A stretch of 64,000 nucleotides of DNA, taken from NCBI GenBank assembly GCA_963711675.1, contig CAVQFB010000005.1:62001-126000 (forward strand), read 5' to 3'. This document shows, piece by piece, positions 1-10,117 of the stretch. This DNA is from CAVQFB01 sp963711675. GTDB lineage: Bacteria > Acidobacteriota > Terriglobia > Terriglobales > Acidobacteriaceae. The position numbers and the translations under genes are program-made. Numbering within the stretch: position 1 is the first letter of the stretch; the number at the start of each line of letters is the position of its first letter. The notes under the pieces were generated by a model that was not told the origin of the DNA, did no database searches, and saw only the letters and a program-made list of their open reading frames with translations.

Positions 1-2
1 TG

Positions 3-1265
3 CGCACCACGGCGGACCGCGTCATGCAGGACGGGCGCATTGCCGGTTACAAGATCACCGGCAACAAGCAATGGATCAGCAACGGCGGCATCGCCGACGC
101 GTACACGATCCTCGCCAATACTCCCGGCGGCCCGAGCTGGTTCATCGTCGACAAAGGCGCCAAGGGCTTCACGCACGATGAGCCCGAGGACAAGCATGGC
201 ATTCGCCTCAGCAACACTGCAGCTCTCGCGCTCGACAACGTGTACGTCGACGCTGACCGGCTTATCGGTGGTGTGGAGGGCCAGGGCCTGAACCAGGCGC
301 AGGCCGTATTCGGCTACACGCGCCTGATGGTGGCGGCGTTCGGGCTGGGCGCCGGATGGTCAGCTCTCGATCGTGCCATCCCTTATTCCACAACGCGTAT
401 TCAGGCGGGTGCACCGCTCTCCGAAAAGCAGGGATACACACACAAACTGATCGTCCCGAACGTGGTCAAGTTGGAAGCGGCCCGCTCTTACATCGAGGAA
501 ACGGCGGAGCGTATCGACGCCGGCGAAGGCAGCTTGAACACTGAAGGCGCGATCGCGAAATACATGGCGACCGAGGCTGGCAATCTGGCGGCCGACGCCA
601 GCATCCAGGCGCTCGGCGGCTACGGCTACACGCACGAATACATGGTGGAAAAGATCAAGCGCGACGTGCGCATCACCACAATCTATGAAGGCACCTCCGA
701 GATCATGGAGATGACCATCAGCCGTGACCGCTGGCAGCTTCATTTGAAGACGCGCGGGCAGTACTACCACGAGCAGGCACGGAAATGCGAAGAGCTGCAT
801 GCTCGGCGCCCGGACGTGGGTGCAGACAATGCGGCCCTGGCGATGCACGCTCTGGCGGAAGTTATGGAGAAAGCACGCGTCGCCCGGTTGACCCGGTACC
901 AGCACATCCTATTGCGGCTGGGCGAGTTGATCGCTTATGCGGAATGCGCCGGCAGTCTGGCTCGTCGCGCGACCCTCATGACGGAAAACAAACTAAACGA
1001 GAAGGGCAACCGTCGTTTCGATGCCGCGGCGCTGGCGGCGATGAGCCGGATCTTTGCTCGTGAAGCCGCGCTCAAGGTTGGCGAGGAAGGCTTGCGATGG
1101 GTGATCGGGGCGGGAGGCGTAAGCGGCGCCGACTTACCCGCATTTGAAAACAGCTTGGGGCTGCCTGCGATTCATCAGGGGCAGGTGGGCCTGATTGGTG
1201 ACATGGATTTTGTCGGAGACGTGCTTTATAACCGCGCCGCCAAACGCGCGGACAAAGCTGCATAA
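3..1265 (+). CDS. Acyl-CoA dehydrogenase, 5' end outside window
   Basis: The frame is open from base 3, so the start lies upstream of the window and about 420 C-terminal residues are present. The visible part has the acyl-CoA dehydrogenase middle beta domain (near ITGNKQWISNGG) and the C-terminal helical domain with GGYGYTHEYMVEK and the IYEGTSEIMEM segment that carries the usual active-site Glu region. About 170 residues follow this core, an extension like that of very-long-chain acyl-CoA dehydrogenases. The family oxidises acyl-CoA to enoyl-CoA using FAD. It is co-directional with the synthase that starts 99 bases downstream, so a role in processing the chain made by that locus is plausible but inferred. 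It could instead be an ordinary beta-oxidation FadE. Confidence 0.88.
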   Translation, partial: RTTADRVMQDGRIAGYKITGNKQWISNGGIADAYTILANTPGGPSWFIVDKGAKGFTHDEPEDKHGIRLSNTAALALDNVYVDADRLIGGVEGQGLNQAQAVFGYTRLMVAAFGLGAGWSALDRAIPYSTTRIQAGAPLSEKQGYTHKLIVPNVVKLEAARSYIEETAERIDAGEGSLNTEGAIAKYMATEAGNLAADASIQALGGYGYTHEYMVEKIKRDVRITTIYEGTSEIMEMTISRDRWQLHLKTRGQYYHEQARKCEELHARRPDVGADNAALAMHALAEVMEKARVARLTRYQHILLRLGELIAYAECAGSLARRATLMTENKLNEKGNRRFDAAALAAMSRIFAREAALKVGEEGLRWVIGAGGVSGADLPAFENSLGLPAIHQGQVGLIGDMDFVGDVLYNRAAKRADKAA

Positions 1266-1364
1266 CGTTCAAAGTGCCTAACGTTCGATGACAGACAGAC
1301 CTTATATGAGCGGTGTTTTTGCACTCGAGTCATCATTCTTCCTCGGTTGTTGTGGAGTGTCATC

Positions 1365-2411
1365 ATGGAAAACAGTTCTCATCGAGCCATAGCGATTGTT
1401 GGGGCGGGAGCCATCCTGCCCGATGCACCGAACGTAACCGCCTTCTGGGAAAACATAAAAAAGGGTCGTTACAGCATTAGCGAGGTCAAGCCCGACCGCT
1501 GGGACCCGGCTCTCTACTTCGATCCCGATCACGCCGCTCCGGATAAGACCTACTCCAAGATCGGCGGCTGGGTGCGTGAGTACACCTGGGACCCGATCAA
1601 GTGGAAGCTGCCCATCCCGCCACGTGTGGCCGACGCCATGGACGTTTCGCAGAAATGGGGAATCGCCTGCACGCGCGCAGCGCTCGAAGACTATGGCTAC
1701 CCCGGGCGGCCGCTGGATGCCGATCGTACGGCGGTGATCCTTGGGAACGCCATGGGCGGAGAACGTCACTACTTCACTGTGATGCGTGTTTACTTTCCGG
1801 AATACGCGCACGAGTTGGCGGAGAGCGCCAGCTTCGCTGCGTTACCAGAAGCGGTGCGCGCGCACATCATGAGCGAATTGCAGGCGCGTATGGGTAAGCA
1901 TCTGCCGGAGATCACGGAAGACAGCATGCCCGGCGAACTGGCCAACTGCATTGCCGGCCGCATCGCGAATGTTTTCAACTTCCACGGCCCAAACTATGTA
2001 TGCGATGCGGCGTGCGCGTCCGCCATGGCCGCGATCAACGCAGCCGCCGAGGGACTGATCCAAAACGACTTCGACTTCGCGGTGACCGGCGGCATTGACC
2101 GCAACATGGGTGTTTCGACCTTTGTGAAGTTCTGCAAGATCGGCGCTCTCTCTGCGACCGGCACGCGTCCCTACGCGGACGGAGCGGACGGCTTCGTCAT
2201 GGGCGAAGGCGCAGCGATCTTCCTGCTCAAACGGCTGGCGGACGCCGAGCGCGACCAGGACAAGATCTACGCGGTCCTGCGCGGCATGGGGGCCTCAAGC
2301 GATGGAAAGGGGAAGGGCATTACCGCTCCCAACCCTGTCGGCCAGAAATTTGCCATTGAGCGCGCCTGGGCAGAACGCCGGGCTGTCGCCGGAAACGGTT
2401 ACTTACATTGA
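1365..2411 (+). CDS. Lipid/polyketide synthase, N-terminal ketosynthase part (frameshifted)
   Basis: This piece begins the large synthase. The ATG at 1365 is preferred to the in-frame TTG at 1347 because GGAG lies at 1353-1356, eight bases upstream. It encodes about two thirds of a beta-ketoacyl synthase domain of the PfaA/HglE type: IAIVGAGAILPDA near the N-terminus, the nucleophile Cys in CDAACASAMAAI, and the YADGADGFVMGEGA segment. The frame runs off after VGQKFAIERAW, and the stop at 2409-2411 lies in a shifted frame. Both catalytic His residues lie in the next piece. The domain performs decarboxylative condensation of acyl and malonyl units on ACP. Confidence 0.85.
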   Translation: MENSSHRAIAIVGAGAILPDAPNVTAFWENIKKGRYSISEVKPDRWDPALYFDPDHAAPDKTYSKIGGWVREYTWDPIKWKLPIPPRVADAMDVSQKWGIACTRAALEDYGYPGRPLDADRTAVILGNAMGGERHYFTVMRVYFPEYAHELAESASFAALPEAVRAHIMSELQARMGKHLPEITEDSMPGELANCIAGRIANVFNFHGPNYVCDAACASAMAAINAAAEGLIQNDFDFAVTGGIDRNMGVSTFVKFCKIGALSATGTRPYADGADGFVMGEGAAIFLLKRLADAERDQDKIYAVLRGMGASSDGKGKGITAPNPVGQKFAIERAWAERRAVAGNGYLH

Positions 2412-2949
2412 AGGCCACGGCACATCGACCAAGGTGGGAGACGTGGTGGAAGTGCAAAGCATGGCGAATGTGCTTGACAGTCTTCATGTCCCCCCTCATT
2501 CGGTGGCGCTGGGCTCAGTGAAATCGAATTTCGGCCACCTCAAGGGAGCGGCTGGAGCGGCAGGACTGCTGAAAGCTGCGCTGGCGCTGCATGACAAGGT
2601 TCTGCCGCCCAGCGTGCACTGCGAACATCCCAATCCCGATATCGACTTTGCCCACTCTCCTCTTTATGTGAATACCGAACTGAAACCCTGGGACATCCCC
2701 GAGGGCGGCGTGCGGCGAGCAGGCTTGAGCGCTTTCGGGTTTGGCGGCACCAACTTTCACGCCGTGCTGGAGGAATACATTCCGCACCGGCTCAACGGAA
2801 ACGGCAAGAGATCTGTGGCGGTGAGTGATATGCCGCCGGTGAAGGCAGAGACCATCATGCATGTAAGCGAAGTTTCGCAAAGCTCTACATACCGCTTCTT
2901 CCCGCAAGACCCCGTTGCGCGGCGCGCTGGTGATCGGCGCCGCGTCTGA
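2371..2949 (+). CDS. Ketosynthase C-terminal part of the same synthase (shifted frame)
   Basis: Reading resumes at QNAGLSPETVTYIEGHG, directly continuous with the preceding piece once one G of the GGG at 2368-2370 is dropped. It supplies the two KS catalytic histidines, in EGHGTSTKVGD and SVKSNFGHLKGAAG, and the C-terminal GFGGTNFHAVLEE motif that closes thiolase-fold condensing enzymes. After about 60 residues of linker the frame ends at 2949, overlapping the next piece. No convincing ribosome binding site precedes any start inside it, so it is unlikely to be a separate gene. Confidence 0.8.
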   Translation, partial: QNAGLSPETVTYIEGHGTSTKVGDVVEVQSMANVLDSLHVPPHSVALGSVKSNFGHLKGAAGAAGLLKAALALHDKVLPPSVHCEHPNPDIDFAHSPLYVNTELKPWDIPEGGVRRAGLSAFGFGGTNFHAVLEEYIPHRLNGNGKRSVAVSDMPPVKAETIMHVSEVSQSSTYRFFPQDPVARRAGDRRRV

Positions 2950-5900
2950 AACTCTACTGGCCGAGCGTCTGCGTATCATCGAAAAAGATGCGAAGGACGG
3001 CCGCGCACCCGCTCCCAGCACGCCCTCTGAGGCAGACCTGCGTGCAGCCGAACGTATAGCCATTGACTACGCCAATGCCGCCGAACTGGCGACCAAGTCC
3101 GCGGCTGCTCTGAAGGCCGTTGCCGCCAATCAACCGGCGATGTGGAGAGCTCTGCGCGCACAAGGCATCTTCCGCGGTCACGGTCCCGCGCCCAAGGTGG
3201 CATTCCTGTATCCCGGACAAGGCTCGCAGTATCTGAACATGCTCCAACCGCTGCGCGCGACAGAGCCGATTGTGGCCGATACGTTCGAAGAAGCCGACCG
3301 GATCATGAAACCGATACTGGGCGGCAAGCCGCTCAGCGAATTCATTTTCGTGGATCGCAACGATGCTGACGCCGTCGCAAAGGCCGAAGACGAACTGCGG
3401 CAGACGGCGATCACGCAGCCAGCCGTTCTGACCGCCGACCTCGCACTGACCCGGCTTCTGGCCGCCTACGGCATGGAACCGGATTTCACCATGGGGCATA
3501 GCCTGGGAGAGTATGGGGCTCTGATCGCGGCTGGAGCTTTTCCGTTCGCGGATGCGCTTGAGGCCGTGAGCGCGCGTGGCCGCGAAATGACGCGCTATTC
3601 GCCTGCAGACAAGGGAAAGATGGCAGCGGTATTTGCGCCGCTGGAAGAGATCGAGCGCATTCTCAAGACAGTGACTGGCTATGTTGTGATCGCAAACATC
3701 AACAGCGAGCACCAGTCGGTGATTGGCGGCGCCAGTCAGGCCGTCGAACAAGCGATGGCAGCACTGCAGAAGGCTGGCTACGACGTAAGCCAGCTATCCG
3801 TGAGCCATGCGTTCCACACCTCGATCGTCGCTCCTGCCAGCGAACCCTTGCGGCAGGTGCTGGCGCGCCTGCATTTGCGATCGCCTCGTCTGCCCATCGT
3901 AGCCAACGTAGATGGCGAGTTTTATCCCACAGGGCCGGATGTTGTCCCACAGATGCTGGACATTCTGGCGAAGCAGGTCGCGGCTCCCGTGCAATTCATC
4001 AAGGGCCTGCGCACGCTGTATGCCGCAGGCGCGCGCATGTTTGTGGAAGTAGGGCCGAAGAAGGCATTGCAGGGATTTGCCGAGGATGTGCTCGGCGATC
4101 AAGGCGATATCGTCTCGATCTTCAGCAATCATCCGAAGACCGGAGACATCGCGGCATTCAACCAGGCGTTGTGTTGCATGTATGCGGCCGGTTTGGGCTG
4201 TGCGACCAGGGAAGTGGTGTATGAGCCATCTTCCGCGAAGGTGGCGGCCACTCGTGAGGCCGAGAAAGAATCTGAACCTGTTCCTCTAGCGTCAACCGCC
4301 AGCAAGGTGTCTGCCACGTGGGCGCCGCCCATGAACGGCGATCACTACGCTGAGCTCGGTCATTTGTTCGCCGATGTTCTTGAGCGCGGCTGGCAGATAT
4401 ACCACCCGCACGACGCAGCTCCGACAGAGCTGCCGGTCGCGATCACGGGCGCAGCGTTAGGCCTGCCGGGAACGGAGCACATCTTCGATGATTCCAACAT
4501 CGGACGCCTTCTGCACGGGGATCAGTTCATCGCTACCATCCCCGCGCACCTTCGCCGCGCCATGCTGGACAAGCACATTACGCGGCTGGTGAAGAGCGAG
4601 AATGGCGGGGCCACGTTTGAGACCATTAATAATGTAGACGACGTCATCAAACTGGCAGGCCGCGGTGGCGCCTTCGATCTGGAAACTGAATTTGGCGTGT
4701 CCGCAGAACGCCGGGCGGCTCTTGATCGCGTTACGCAGCTGGCGATCGCGGTAGGCCTCGACGCACTGCGCGATGCCGGCATCCCACTGGTCCTGCGCTA
4801 CAAGACCACAAGCAAAGGCACGCAACTGCCGGACCGCTGGGCTTTGCCAGACGCGCTGCGCGACGACACTGGCGTGATCTTTGCCTCGGCCTTTCCAGGC
4901 TTGAACTCCTTTGCAGACGAAATGTCGCGATACTACGCCGACCATGGCCGCCGCGAGCAGTTGGCGGCGCTCGAAAGCCTGCGCCTCCGACTGGCGGTTG
5001 AAGACGGCCGTTCCGGCGTCGGCCAGGAAATTGATCGCCGTATCACGGAATTGCGCGCTGCCATCGAAAAAGAGCCATACATATTCGACCGCCGCTATCT
5101 CTTCCGCGTGTTGACGATGGGACACTCCCAGTTCGCCGAATTCATCGGCGCTCGCGGGCCGAACACGGCGATCAACGCCGCGTGTGCAAGCACGACGCAG
5201 GCCGTGGCGCTGGCGGAAGACTGGATTCGCGCCGGCCGCTGCCGTCGCGTTGTCGTCGTGTCTGCCGACGACATCACCACCGAACAGCTGATCGGCTGGA
5301 TGGGCGCCGGTTTTCTCGCCAGCGGAGCGGCTGCCACTGACGACGTTGTAGAAGAAGCAGCCATCCCATTCGACCGCCGCCGTCACGGCATGATCATCGG
5401 CATGGGTGCCGCCGGTCTGTTGGTCGAGAGCGCTGAGGCGGCACGCGAGCGGGGAATCCAGCCGATTTGCGAGGTGCTGAGCGCGGTGACGGCCAACAGT
5501 GCGTTCCATGGCACCCGGCTCGACGTGCAGCACATCAGCCAGGTGATGGAAGATCTGGTGGCCAAGGCGGAAGCTCGCAGCGGAATTCGGCGTCATCAGA
5601 TCGCGCCCAAGACTGTCTTTGTCTCCCACGAAACTTACACACCTGCGCGGGGTGGCAGTGCATCCGCCGAGATTCATGCGCTACGGCGCGTCTTCGGCGA
5701 TGCGGCCGATCAGATCGTGATCGCCAACACAAAAGGCTTCACCGGTCACGCCATGGCCACCGGAATCGAAGATGTTTTGGCCGTGAAGGCTCTGGAGACC
5801 GGCGTGGTGCCACCCGTGGCAAATTTCAAGGAGATCGATCCCGAGCTAGGCGCGTTGAACCTGTCCAAGGGCGGGGCTTATCCCGTTGAGTACGCGCTGC

Positions 5901-8900
5901 GCCTGGGCGCAGGGTTCGGTTCACAGATCAGCATGACGCTGTTGCATTGGGTGGCGACCAAAGACAATGTTCGCCGAAGCCCGAATGCTCTGGGCTATGC
6001 CTATCGCATTGCGGATACCAACGCCTGGAACGCCTGGCTTAGCAGGATCGCTGGCCATGCGGCTGCAGATCTGGAAGTAGTGCAGCATACCCTCCGCGTG
6101 CACAACCAGGGAGCGGCGCCGGTTGCGGGTGTCTCGGCACAACCAAAAGTGGACTTGATCGCTGCACGAGAACTTTCGACGGACACCAAACCTACTCCAG
6201 CTGTGATCGTCGCTGCGAAGCCGGAGCCCGTGGCGGTTGAGACTGTTCCCAAAGCGCCTGCGAAGGTGCAGGTGATCGAGCCGGGCCGGCCACCTTTGCA
6301 GCCGATTGCCGCGAGCGGCGAGGCTGTGAAAGATCGCGTCCTTGCTCTGGTGGCCGAGAAGACCGGTTACCCGGTTGACATGCTCGATCTGGATCTCGAT
6401 CTGGAAGCGGACCTCGGTGTCGATACGGTCAAGCAGGCGGAGGTGTTTGCGGCGATCCGCGAGATCTACAACATCCCGCGCGACGAAAACCGCAAGCTGC
6501 GCGATTACCCCACCCTGGCGCATGTGATCCGGTTCGTGTATCAGAAGCGGCCTGACTTAGCCGGCGCGACTCTGCCGGCTGCGGGTCCAACGGCAAGGGC
6601 TGAAGCACACCTCGAATCTGCCGAAACCAAAGCTGCCGCCCCTCCTCAGCAAGAAGGTTCTGCCGAATCCGTGAAAGATCGCGTCCTCGCTCTGGTCGTA
6701 GAGAAGACGGGTTATCCCAAAGACATGCTGGACCTGGACCTCGATCTCGAGGCTGATCTCGGGGTGGATACGGTCAAGCAGGCTGAGATGTTTGCGGCGA
6801 TCCGCGAAATCTACAACATCCCTCGCGACGAGAATCGGAAGCTGCGTGACTATCCGACGCTGGCGCACGTGATCCGGTTCGTGTTTGAGAAGCGACCTGA
6901 CTTGGCTGCCGTGCACCCGGCTCCTGCAGCCACGTTAAAGGCTCCGGACGCCCCAATAACAAAGGAGGAGACCAAGTCCACCGAGCCGACACTCGTGGCC
7001 GCAACGCCCACTGCTGCTGTCGGTGCAGATTCCGTCAAGGACCGCGTCTTGGTTCTGGTGGTCGAAAAAACCGGCTACCCCAAAGAGATGCTGGACCTGG
7101 ATCTCGATCTCGAAGCAGACCTCGGTGTCGATACGGTCAAACAGGCGGAGATGTTCGCGGCCATCCGCGAGATCTACAGCATTCCTCGCGACGAGAACCG
7201 CAAACTGCGCGACTATCCCACGCTGGCCCACGTGATCAGGTTTGTGTTTGAGAAGCGCCCTGACTTGGCTGTTGCTCCTCCTTCATCCACAACAATCAGC
7301 GAATCAATCGCCCCCGTGTCACCCACAGTCCTGGCGCAAGTACCCGTCGCGCCAGAGCCCCCATCGCCCTCGGTGCCGGATGCGTCCATTTCAGCCGCCT
7401 CAATCAAAGAGAAGGTGCTCGATATCGTTGCTGAAAAGACGGGTTACCCGAAGGACATGCTGGACCCCGATCTTGATCTCGAAGCCGATCTCGGGATCGA
7501 CACCGTCAAACAGGCAGAAATGTTTGCCGCCATCCGAGCCGCATACAACATTCCGCGCGATGAAAACCTGAAGCTTCGCGACTTTCCGACCCTCGCTCTC
7601 GTCATCAAATTTGCACAAGACAGGTCCGGCTTGGCAGATCGCGCTTCTCAAAAAACATTAGAAGTACCGAAGAAGCCGCCAGCGTCATCCTCAACTCCGG
7701 CGCCAGTAAAGGCGCCGCGTCCCGCTCCCGCCAGCCTGGATGCCGCGAATCAGATTCCACGCCGCGTGCCTGTGCCGGTCTTGCGCCCGGCGCTGACCAT
7801 CTGCAAGCCAACCGGAGTCGCCCTTGAGCATGGACGCCGCGTGATCATCGCGCCGGACAAAGGCGGCGTGGCGGATGCACTCGCAGAACTGCTGCAGAAA
7901 AAAGGTGTGGAAGTCCTTCGCGTCGAAGGGACACCAGATGCCGACAACCTGACCACCCGTCTGAAGAGTTGGATGGATGCGGGGCCTGTCCACGGAGTGT
8001 ACTGGCTCCCGGCGCTCGATCATGAAGCAAGCCTCCGCGACATGGACCTGGCTGCATGGCATGAGGCGGTGCGGGTACGTATCAAGTCTCTCTACACCAC
8101 CATGCGCGTGCTCTACGACCAGATCGAAAAGCCGGGCACGTTCTTCGTATCGGCAACACGGCTCGGCGGGCAGCACGGTTACGACGAGGCCGGAGCAGTC
8201 GCGCCGCTCGGTGGCGCCGTGACAGGATTCACTAAGACTTACAAGCGTGAGCGGATGGATGCTCATGTGAAAGCCGTCGATTTCGAGGCAGGCCGAAATG
8301 CAAACGAAATCGCCGAGCTTCTGATCGAGGAAACCTTGCGCGACCCGGGCGCAATTGAGATCGGCTACAAGAAAGGTCTGCGCTGGACGGTTGGGCTCGA
8401 GGAGCAGTTTGCGGCCGATGGCCAGCCCGGTCTGACACTGAACGAGAAAACTGTATTCCTGGTCACCGGAGCCGCGGGGAGCATTGTTTCAGCTATTACC
8501 GCCGACCTCGCATCGGCTTCCGGGGGCACCTTCTACCTGCTCGACTTGGTCCCCGAGCCCGATGCGAACAATCCCGACCTCAAGCGCTTCGTGACCGACA
8601 AAGAAGGCCTTAAGCGCGATCTGTTCGCGCGCATACAGGCGCGTGGCGAGCGAGCCACGCCGGCTTTGGTGGAGAGGGAACTCGCGGCTCTGGAACGTGC
8701 AAGGGCCGTGCTCAGTGCCATCGACGCCGTTCGTGCGGCGGACGGCACGGTGCACTACTTCAGCGTCAATCTCGCCGACGCGGAAGGCGTCGCCAAAGTA
8801 GTAAGCCAGGTGCGCCAACGCAGCGGGCGCATCGATGTGCTGCTGCACGCGGCTGGGATCGAGCGCAGCCGCTCTCTGGCGGAGAAAGACCCTCGCGAAT

Positions 8901-10117
8901 TCGATCTGGTCTTCGACGTCAAGAGCGACGGATTCTTCAATCTCCTTCACGCTATCGGCGACATGCCGCTCGGCGCGACCGTAGCGTTCAGTTCGATTGC
9001 GGGCCGTTTCGGCAATCCCGGACAGACCGACTACAGCTCTGCCAACGATCTGCTGTGCAAGATCTCGTCGAGCTTCCGTACCACTCGTCCGGCCACGCGC
9101 GGCATCGCCATCGACTGGACTGCCTGGGGCGGGATCGGGATGGCCACCCGCGGCTCCATCCCGAAAGTGATGGAACAGGCTGGCATCGATATGCTGCCAC
9201 CGGAAGCGGGTGTTCCGTTGATCCGCCGTGAATTGACGGCGGGAGGGACGCGCGGCGAAATCGTGATCGGTCAGCGACTCGGCGTGCTGCTGAAGGAGTG
9301 GGATGCGACGGGAGGAATAGACACATCCGCTTCAGAACTGAGCATTGAGAGTCGCCAACAGAAGCAAGGGCCGATGATCGGCAAGATCGCGAGCGTGGGT
9401 CTTTACAGCGGGCTCGTGATTGAAACTACCCTTGACCCGAAGGCGCAGCCGTTCCTGCATGACCATCAAATTGACGGCACGCCCGTGCTGCCAGGCGTCA
9501 TGGGCATCGAAGCCTTTGCGGAAGCCGCGCTACGCGTTCTTCCCGATTGGCATATCGAGGCGGTCGAGAAAGTAGATTTCCTCGCTCCATTCAAGTTCTA
9601 CCGGGGCGAGCCCCGTGCGGTGACAGTCGAGGCCACCATTCATCCGCAGGGCGATGACCTGCTCGCAGACTGCCGTTTAATCGGGCGCAGGTCGCTGCCT
9701 AATCAAGTGGAGCCGCAAACGACCACGCACTTCACTGCGTGCGTACGGCTAACGAAGAAAGCCCCCGAAACACTCACCATGCCGGCGCTCGGCTCGCCTG
9801 CCGGGCACGCGATTGAAGCTGCGGATATCTATCGTCTCTACTTCCACGGTCCCGCGTACCAGGTCCTGGAGCGGGTCTGGTGGGATGGGGAGCGGGTGAT
9901 CGGGCTGATGGCGAAAGGGCTGCCGAGCAATCATCAGCCGTCCGAGTTTCCAACGTTGATGACACCGCGGCTGATCGAACTATGTTTCCAGACTGCAGGG
10001 ATCTGGGAAATGGGTACGCAAGGCAGAATGGGGTTGCCGCAGCACGTTGATCGGGTGTGCTCGTTGCGCGCTCCAGGGCAAAACGATGGCCGGCTTGTAC
10101 GCCGTCGTGACTCCTGA
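2915..10117 (+). CDS. Lipid synthase main body: AT, KS-like, four ACPs, KR, DH
   Basis: This 2400-residue open frame holds most of the synthase. Order by residue: acyltransferase about 92-430 with the nucleophile motif GHSLGEYG near 193; a second condensing-enzyme domain about 508-1025 with Cys in NAACAST near 757 and His in KGFTGHAMATG; four ACPs about 1138-1572; a KR with its structural half about 1600-2085 (VTGAAGSI; SSIAGRFGNPGQTDYSSAN); and a hotdog dehydratase from about 2160 with the HDHQIDGTPVLPG active-site segment. The four ACPs carry LG(V/I)DTVKQAE, with Thr at residues 1171, 1286, 1407 and 1530 in place of the attachment Ser. The TTG at 2915 is only the first in-frame codon after the break. 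The last residues are read out of frame. Confidence 0.88.
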   Translation: MRGALVIGAASETLLAERLRIIEKDAKDGRAPAPSTPSEADLRAAERIAIDYANAAELATKSAAALKAVAANQPAMWRALRAQGIFRGHGPAPKVAFLYPGQGSQYLNMLQPLRATEPIVADTFEEADRIMKPILGGKPLSEFIFVDRNDADAVAKAEDELRQTAITQPAVLTADLALTRLLAAYGMEPDFTMGHSLGEYGALIAAGAFPFADALEAVSARGREMTRYSPADKGKMAAVFAPLEEIERILKTVTGYVVIANINSEHQSVIGGASQAVEQAMAALQKAGYDVSQLSVSHAFHTSIVAPASEPLRQVLARLHLRSPRLPIVANVDGEFYPTGPDVVPQMLDILAKQVAAPVQFIKGLRTLYAAGARMFVEVGPKKALQGFAEDVLGDQGDIVSIFSNHPKTGDIAAFNQALCCMYAAGLGCATREVVYEPSSAKVAATREAEKESEPVPLASTASKVSATWAPPMNGDHYAELGHLFADVLERGWQIYHPHDAAPTELPVAITGAALGLPGTEHIFDDSNIGRLLHGDQFIATIPAHLRRAMLDKHITRLVKSENGGATFETINNVDDVIKLAGRGGAFDLETEFGVSAERRAALDRVTQLAIAVGLDALRDAGIPLVLRYKTTSKGTQLPDRWALPDALRDDTGVIFASAFPGLNSFADEMSRYYADHGRREQLAALESLRLRLAVEDGRSGVGQEIDRRITELRAAIEKEPYIFDRRYLFRVLTMGHSQFAEFIGARGPNTAINAACASTTQAVALAEDWIRAGRCRRVVVVSADDITTEQLIGWMGAGFLASGAAATDDVVEEAAIPFDRRRHGMIIGMGAAGLLVESAEAARERGIQPICEVLSAVTANSAFHGTRLDVQHISQVMEDLVAKAEARSGIRRHQIAPKTVFVSHETYTPARGGSASAEIHALRRVFGDAADQIVIANTKGFTGHAMATGIEDVLAVKALETGVVPPVANFKEIDPELGALNLSKGGAYPVEYALRLGAGFGSQISMTLLHWVATKDNVRRSPNALGYAYRIADTNAWNAWLSRIAGHAAADLEVVQHTLRVHNQGAAPVAGVSAQPKVDLIAARELSTDTKPTPAVIVAAKPEPVAVETVPKAPAKVQVIEPGRPPLQPIAASGEAVKDRVLALVAEKTGYPVDMLDLDLDLEADLGVDTVKQAEVFAAIREIYNIPRDENRKLRDYPTLAHVIRFVYQKRPDLAGATLPAAGPTARAEAHLESAETKAAAPPQQEGSAESVKDRVLALVVEKTGYPKDMLDLDLDLEADLGVDTVKQAEMFAAIREIYNIPRDENRKLRDYPTLAHVIRFVFEKRPDLAAVHPAPAATLKAPDAPITKEETKSTEPTLVAATPTAAVGADSVKDRVLVLVVEKTGYPKEMLDLDLDLEADLGVDTVKQAEMFAAIREIYSIPRDENRKLRDYPTLAHVIRFVFEKRPDLAVAPPSSTTISESIAPVSPTVLAQVPVAPEPPSPSVPDASISAASIKEKVLDIVAEKTGYPKDMLDPDLDLEADLGIDTVKQAEMFAAIRAAYNIPRDENLKLRDFPTLALVIKFAQDRSGLADRASQKTLEVPKKPPASSSTPAPVKAPRPAPASLDAANQIPRRVPVPVLRPALTICKPTGVALEHGRRVIIAPDKGGVADALAELLQKKGVEVLRVEGTPDADNLTTRLKSWMDAGPVHGVYWLPALDHEASLRDMDLAAWHEAVRVRIKSLYTTMRVLYDQIEKPGTFFVSATRLGGQHGYDEAGAVAPLGGAVTGFTKTYKRERMDAHVKAVDFEAGRNANEIAELLIEETLRDPGAIEIGYKKGLRWTVGLEEQFAADGQPGLTLNEKTVFLVTGAAGSIVSAITADLASASGGTFYLLDLVPEPDANNPDLKRFVTDKEGLKRDLFARIQARGERATPALVERELAALERARAVLSAIDAVRAADGTVHYFSVNLADAEGVAKVVSQVRQRSGRIDVLLHAAGIERSRSLAEKDPREFDLVFDVKSDGFFNLLHAIGDMPLGATVAFSSIAGRFGNPGQTDYSSANDLLCKISSSFRTTRPATRGIAIDWTAWGGIGMATRGSIPKVMEQAGIDMLPPEAGVPLIRRELTAGGTRGEIVIGQRLGVLLKEWDATGGIDTSASELSIESRQQKQGPMIGKIASVGLYSGLVIETTLDPKAQPFLHDHQIDGTPVLPGVMGIEAFAEAALRVLPDWHIEAVEKVDFLAPFKFYRGEPRAVTVEATIHPQGDDLLADCRLIGRRSLPNQVEPQTTTHFTACVRLTKKAPETLTMPALGSPAGHAIEAADIYRLYFHGPAYQVLERVWWDGERVIGLMAKGLPSNHQPSEFPTLMTPRLIELCFQTAGIWEMGTQGRMGLPQHVDRVCSLRAPGQNDGRLVRRRDS

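Noticed and set aside
2915..2917. TTG as a genuine start of a separate AT-containing gene
   Set aside because: No RBS is present, and protein similarity runs without a gap from the KS piece into this frame. A frame break explains it better.
4457..5677. 406-codon open frame on the minus strand
   Set aside because: Antisense shadow of the second condensing-enzyme domain, with no RBS and a composition typical of a GC-rich mirror frame.
5921..7651. Repeated similar minus-strand frames suggesting a repeat gene family
   Set aside because: They mirror the four tandem ACP domains, so the similarity comes from the ACP repeats on the plus strand.
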